Shown: positions 16,728-19,578 of the stretch, in pieces
Layout of the letters: each line of letters starts with the position of its first letter
Numbering within the stretch: position 1 is the first letter of the stretch
DNA from: an uncultured Bacteroides sp.
GTDB taxonomy: Bacteria > Bacteroidota > Bacteroidia > Bacteroidales > UBA11471
Assembly (NCBI GenBank): GCA_905210875.1
Contig: CAJLYN010000013.1
Span: 1 to 19,578, forward strand
Reading direction: 5' to 3'
Length of the DNA stretch: 19,578 bases
The notes under the pieces: generated by a model
What the model saw: the letters and a program-made list of their open reading frames with translations, nothing else
What the model was told of the DNA's origin: nothing
Database searches by the model: none
Translations under genes and position numbers: made by a program

Positions 16728-17089
16728 CGGCCTACACCTATTTATCTCATTTTGTCTGTTGGGAAAAAGGCGTATCCCGCCTTCATTTGGTACACGTCGA
16801 TACTGACAGTCATTCAGTGACGGTCAAGCCCTATGATAGAGAATGTGCCGATACGCGCTTTTGTGACGGACTGTTGCTAGTCGCCAACGCAGCATTTGAA
16901 ACCGAAAAAGCCTCGCTCATTGCCCAGATAAAATCAAAGAGCCTCTTTACCCTACCCCAACTGGCTGACTATTTTTCTCGCACGGCACTTCATAATCGTT
17001 ACTGCACCCGACCCGCAATCAGATTATATACCCTTATTCCGCAACAGCAAAAGCAAGAAATTTCCGTACAAGAAATATTGCGATTATAA
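16724..17089 (+). CDS. unknown 121-residue protein, last gene of the lspA operon
   Basis: I do not recognise a domain. The protein has no signal peptide or membrane segment, so it is probably cytoplasmic. The first half looks like beta strands (SRLHLVHVDTDSHSVTVKPY), followed by RFCDGLLLVANAAFETEKAS and a helical middle. The C-terminus RPAIRLYTLIPQQQ may be another strand. Four cysteines are present but not in a clear metal motif. The 4-nt stop/start overlap with the DUF4296 gene and normal codon use support a real, translationally coupled gene. Its place at the end of dksA-lspA-DUF4296 hints at a role linked to lipoproteins or the envelope, but this is inference from position only. Confidence 0.75.
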   Translation: MTAYTYLSHFVCWEKGVSRLHLVHVDTDSHSVTVKPYDRECADTRFCDGLLLVANAAFETEKASLIAQIKSKSLFTLPQLADYFSRTALHNRYCTRPAIRLYTLIPQQQKQEISVQEILRL

Positions 17090-17136
17090 TCTTGTTCCTA
17101 TTTTTCATTGTCTTCTCCGAATAAAAAATATTTTCT

Positions 17137-17144
17137 TATCTTCG
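17137..17144 (+). promoter_or_regulatory. candidate -7 box for the glycosyltransferase gene
   Basis: TATCTTCG is one base from TAnnTTTG and has the same TTCG ending as the dksA promoter. It lies 27 nt before the ATG at 17171. A possible -33 (ATTG, 17107-17110) is 26 nt upstream, longer than ideal. The 47 nt from 17090 to 17136 contain no convincing terminator, so read-through from the operon upstream is also possible. Confidence 0.45.
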
Positions 17145-17170
17145 TAGAGAAAAAATTAAACTCAAATGCC

Positions 17171-18130
17171 ATGAGATTAGCCATTGTTGTCCCCTGCTAT
17201 AATGAAGAAAAAGTTATCTCCGAATCAGCCAGGCGACTTACCAACGTTCTTCACACTCTGATAACAAACAAGAAAATCGAAGATAACAGTTTCATTCTCT
17301 TTGTTAATGACGGGAGTAAAGACAATACGTGGCCTATGATAGAAGATCTCTATACCAAAGACAAACACATCTTTGGCCTCTGTCTGGCATTAAACCGAGG
17401 GCACCAAAATGCCCTACTGGCAGGCCTCATGTGTGCCAAAGACATTTGTGACGCTGCAATCTCTATTGATGCCGACCTGCAAGACGATGTCAATTGCATC
17501 GAATCCATGGTCGACGCTTACCTGCAAGGATTCGATATCGTCTATGGTGTGCGCAGCTCTCGGAAAAGCGATACGTTCTTCAAACGGACCACTGCATTGG
17601 CTTTTTACCGGCTTATGTCATGGCTCGGAGCAAAATCGGTCTATAATCACGCCGACTATCGCTTGATGAGTCGTCGCGCCTTACAACATTTGGCTCTCTA
17701 TCCTGAACGGAATCTTTTCTTGCGGGGCATTATTCCCACCATCGGGTACAAATCGACTTGTGTTTATTACAAGCGAAACGAGCGATTTGCCGGAGAGTCG
17801 AAATACCCGTTACGCAAAATGATTAATTTTGCCATAGAAGGTATTACATCTTTCTCGGTAAAACCCATACGACTCATCTCTTCCATGGGTTTTCTCATTC
17901 TGTTCATCACCCTTATCATGGCCATATACACGCTGGTATCGTTTTTCATGGGAGATACCGTCGAGGGGTGGGCCTCACTCATGCTCTCGCTTTGGTTCCT
18001 GGGCAGCGTACTGCTTATTGCCATAGGCACCATAGGGGAATATATCGGAAAGATATACATCGAAGTAAAACATCGCCCCCGCTATACCATTGAAACCTTT
18101 CTGACTCACGACCACGACGATAAGGAGTAG
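17171..18130 (+). CDS. family 2 glycosyltransferase, GtrB/DPM1-like membrane type
   Basis: This 319-residue protein has an N-terminal GT-A domain with VVPCYNEE (7-13), FVNDGSKDNT (44-53) and the metal-binding SIDADLQDD (98-106, DAD at 100-102). Two C-terminal membrane helices follow (about 236-258 and 270-292), after the family-typical FSVKPIRLISSMG. Enzymes of this kind move a sugar from a nucleotide donor to undecaprenyl or polyprenyl phosphate at the inner face of the membrane, for glycan modification or lipid A/O-antigen tailoring; the sugar is not predictable here. No GtrA-like flippase is visible next to it. The start at 17171 is preferred because the upstream in-frame ATG at 17108 lies before the promoter-like box and would add a Lys-rich stretch outside the domain. 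Confidence 0.9.
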   Translation: MRLAIVVPCYNEEKVISESARRLTNVLHTLITNKKIEDNSFILFVNDGSKDNTWPMIEDLYTKDKHIFGLCLALNRGHQNALLAGLMCAKDICDAAISIDADLQDDVNCIESMVDAYLQGFDIVYGVRSSRKSDTFFKRTTALAFYRLMSWLGAKSVYNHADYRLMSRRALQHLALYPERNLFLRGIIPTIGYKSTCVYYKRNERFAGESKYPLRKMINFAIEGITSFSVKPIRLISSMGFLILFITLIMAIYTLVSFFMGDTVEGWASLMLSLWFLGSVLLIAIGTIGEYIGKIYIEVKHRPRYTIETFLTHDHDDKE

Positions 18131-18151
18131 AAAGATACTTAAATAAAAAAC

Positions 18152-18187
18152 AGAAAAGGCGATAACAATCAAGTTATCGCCTTTTCT
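18152..18187. terminator. bidirectional terminator between the glycosyltransferase and lipoprotein genes
   Basis: AGAAAAGGCGATAAC (18152-18166) and GTTATCGCCTTTTCT (18173-18187) form a perfect 15-bp stem with a 6-nt loop. The U-rich ends on both strands come from the stem itself. It lies between the convergent stops at 18130 and 18218 and fits both genes. Confidence 0.9.
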
Positions 18188-18217
18188 ATTAAATAACCTT
18201 CTTTATAAGGTGGGTAA

Positions 18218-19345
18218 TTATTTCTCGTAAAGACCGGCAACAAATTTGGCCAGCTCTTCACCTCTCAGATCCTGTGCAATAATCTTGCCTTCGGGATCGA
18301 TGATATACATACGAGGAATACCTGTTACATTGTAACGTTTGGCAGCAGGACAATTCCAGCCTTTCAGCGAAGATACGTGATGCCAGTCCATATCGTTCTT
18401 CTTGATAGCAGCTTTCCACGGGCCAACGGTCTCATCGAGCGAAACGCCGAAGATTTCGAAACCTTTGTCGTGATATTTCTCATAGATAGCCTTTACATTG
18501 GGTACTTCGCGCAAGCAGGGGCCACACCAAGAAGCCCAGAAGTCGAGCAGTACATAGTGTCCACGCAGGCTATACAGCGACAGTTCGGTGCTATCGGGAG
18601 TCATCAGTTTGATGTCAGGAGCCGTTCCACCTACCGATACACTGGCCAGTTCGTCGATAGCCGTTTTCAGTTCAATACCGGGATTCGACTGTTTTACGCG
18701 GTCGGTCAGTTTGGCATAAGCGGCCTCTACTTCATCGAAAGATTTATTTTGAATCATATACTCTTTGATGAAATATGCAACGCCATAATTGTTCTTGGCC
18801 GAATCGACATAGTTGGCCATCGACTCTTGCATTTTTTCCTCAATCATAGTATACACAGCAACGGCAGAATCTATCGACATGCTCTTATCCTCTCCTGAGA
18901 GAATGTTCGAGAATGTAAACATTTTTCCCAATGACATGAAAGCCGAAGCCATAATCAGATCATATCCATTTTCATAGGCAATCTGTTCATCGCCTTCAGC
19001 CTTAATAGCAAGCACTTCCTGTACTGTACTATCTTTGGCTGTACGAGTTTCCATTGCTATGGTTACACTCACCGGCACATCCGAAACAAGAATAACTTTT
19101 TTAGCTTCGTTGGCAGCATTTACCTCATAAAGGTCAACTTTATTGGCCAACGAGAACGAGAAAGAGCCATCGGCAGCCACTACGGTCGAGTCGATAACCT
19201 GAGCCTCTTTCTCCACTTTCTTTTGCAGATAGACCGTTTTTCCGGCCCCCTCTTTCCATGTACCGTCAACGACATATTTTTCGGTACAAGCCGAGAGACT
19301 TAAAACGCCGATAAAGGCGACAGCGGTTAAATTCGTCAGTTTCAT
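18218..19345 (-). CDS. lipoprotein thiol-disulfide oxidoreductase (DUF4369 plus TlpA-like thioredoxin)
   Basis: This 375-residue lipoprotein has a short signal peptide ending in LSLSAC, with lipidation at Cys20. Residues about 25-115 look like the Bacteroidota DUF4369 beta domain, starting VVDGTWKEGAGKTVYLQK. A helical linker (about 120-235) follows. The C-terminal TlpA/AhpC-TSA thioredoxin fold (about 238-375) begins GGTAPDIKL and has the redox motif WCGPC (Cys274, Cys277) and the cis-proline in GIP (Pro344). A further Cys332 in GWNCPAAKRYNV may be the extra cysteine common in this subgroup. It should act in the periplasm as a disulfide reductase; the partner is unknown. It lies 62 nt after the stop of another gene on the same strand, with a hairpin between and no clear promoter, so the two may be co-transcribed. 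Confidence 0.92.
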   Translation of the reverse strand: MKLTNLTAVAFIGVLSLSACTEKYVVDGTWKEGAGKTVYLQKKVEKEAQVIDSTVVAADGSFSFSLANKVDLYEVNAANEAKKVILVSDVPVSVTIAMETRTAKDSTVQEVLAIKAEGDEQIAYENGYDLIMASAFMSLGKMFTFSNILSGEDKSMSIDSAVAVYTMIEEKMQESMANYVDSAKNNYGVAYFIKEYMIQNKSFDEVEAAYAKLTDRVKQSNPGIELKTAIDELASVSVGGTAPDIKLMTPDSTELSLYSLRGHYVLLDFWASWCGPCLREVPNVKAIYEKYHDKGFEIFGVSLDETVGPWKAAIKKNDMDWHHVSSLKGWNCPAAKRYNVTGIPRMYIIDPEGKIIAQDLRGEELAKFVAGLYEK

Positions 19346-19370
19346 TTTATAAAAGATTTATGATATACAA

Positions 19371-19399
19371 TAGCCCCTGCCCAAATGGGCAGGGGGCTA
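19371..19399 (-). terminator. strong intercistronic GC hairpin, possible partial terminator
   Basis: TAGCCCCTGCCC (19371-19382) pairs with GGGCAGGGGGCTA (19387-19399) as a 12-bp GC-rich stem with one bulged G and a 4-nt loop, AAAT. On the minus strand it follows the stop of the upstream gene by about 9 nt but is followed by TTGTATATC, not a clean U-tract. It lies 26 nt before the lipoprotein start. Leaky termination, or a stabilising hairpin that sets different levels of the two gene products, are both possible. Confidence 0.55.
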
Positions 19400-19407
19400 T
19401 GCACTTT

Positions 19408-19578
19408 TTATTGTTTGTCGGTGAGGACGACACCATAGTTGGCGAAGTACTCTTTGCAAAGTTCTACACGAGCTTTGATGTCGGGCAATACATCGTTTAC
19501 GGTCTTGGCATTTTCGCCACTCAGATATTCAGTCGGGAAGGGAGAACCCTCTTCGGTATCAGCTTTGTCGAGAGCATC
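19408..19578 (-). CDS. C-terminal end of an unidentified protein (partial)
   Basis: The minus strand is open from the right edge to a TAA at 19408-19410, giving the last 56 residues of a gene that continues beyond the window. The sequence includes GSPFPTEYLSGENAKTVNDV, then LPDIKARVELCKEYFANYG, and ends in VVLTDKQ. It is acidic and looks helical toward the end. I recognise no family. Codon use is like the neighbouring lipoprotein gene, and the 62-nt gap suggests the same transcription unit. Confidence 0.7.
   Translation of the reverse strand, partial: DALDKADTEEGSPFPTEYLSGENAKTVNDVLPDIKARVELCKEYFANYGVVLTDKQ

Noticed and set aside
17108..17170. Upstream ATG at 17108 for the glycosyltransferase
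   Set aside because: It lies before the TATCTTCG box and adds residues outside the GT-A domain; the conserved start MRLAIVVPCYNEE is at 17171.
1..19578. Mobile elements, CRISPR arrays, tRNA or rRNA genes
   Set aside because: I saw no transposase or integrase gene, no spaced direct repeats, no cloverleaf-like sequence and no composition change.

Overview
The window is chromosomal DNA from a member of the Bacteroidales (Bacteroidota), probably near Barnesiella, Coprobacter or Bacteroides; the exact genus is a guess. Support comes from Bacteroidota-type promoters (TAnnTTTG -7 boxes) before most transcription units, A-rich leaders without Shine-Dalgarno motifs, lineage-typical families (DUF4296 lipoprotein, DUF4369/TlpA lipoprotein, zinc-finger-degenerate DksA-like protein, long LspA), an IleS with a GIHH-type HIGH motif, and a two-subunit methylmalonyl-CoA mutase as in propionate-forming gut anaerobes. 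I see no mobile element, CRISPR array, tRNA or rRNA, and no base-composition break. This is a mostly housekeeping region and I do not see a clear new defence or mobile system.

Layout: 1-153 may be the 3' end of a plus-strand gene. 305-4348 is the mutA-mutB operon (succinyl-CoA/methylmalonyl-CoA interconversion, B12-dependent), with a perfect 11-bp hairpin in its leader. It converges on a GNAT acetyltransferase gene (4417-4893, minus) across a shared bidirectional terminator. Next comes a minus-strand operon, read right to left: aspS (8764-7007), a Nif3-family gene (6998-5901) and a coiled-coil/C4 zinc-ribbon gene (5898-5134), closed by a strong terminator. Upstream of it on the minus strand is a secreted S9-family serine peptidase gene (11224-8969), divergent from ileS.

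ileS (11379-14847) is broken by a frameshift: two overlapping frames together give a full-length IleRS if about 8 nt are missing near 12828. Its terminator overlaps the promoter of the next unit: dksA-like gene, lspA, DUF4296 lipoprotein gene and a 121-aa gene of unknown function, tightly packed with two 4-nt stop/start overlaps. The pairing of signal peptidase II with a lipoprotein suggests an envelope role for this cluster. A GtrB/DPM1-like membrane glycosyltransferase gene follows (17171-18130) and converges through a perfect 15-bp terminator on a minus-strand gene for a lipoprotein thioredoxin (18218-19345). The window ends inside another minus-strand gene (19408 to the edge) whose product I do not recognise.

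Most worth following up: the ileS frameshift, the mutA leader hairpin, the CGCHHHEEC motif in MutA, the Nif3/zinc-ribbon pair, the S9 peptidase lacking the DPP IV glutamate motif, the merged terminator/promoter at 14855-14901, and the unnamed gene downstream of lspA.
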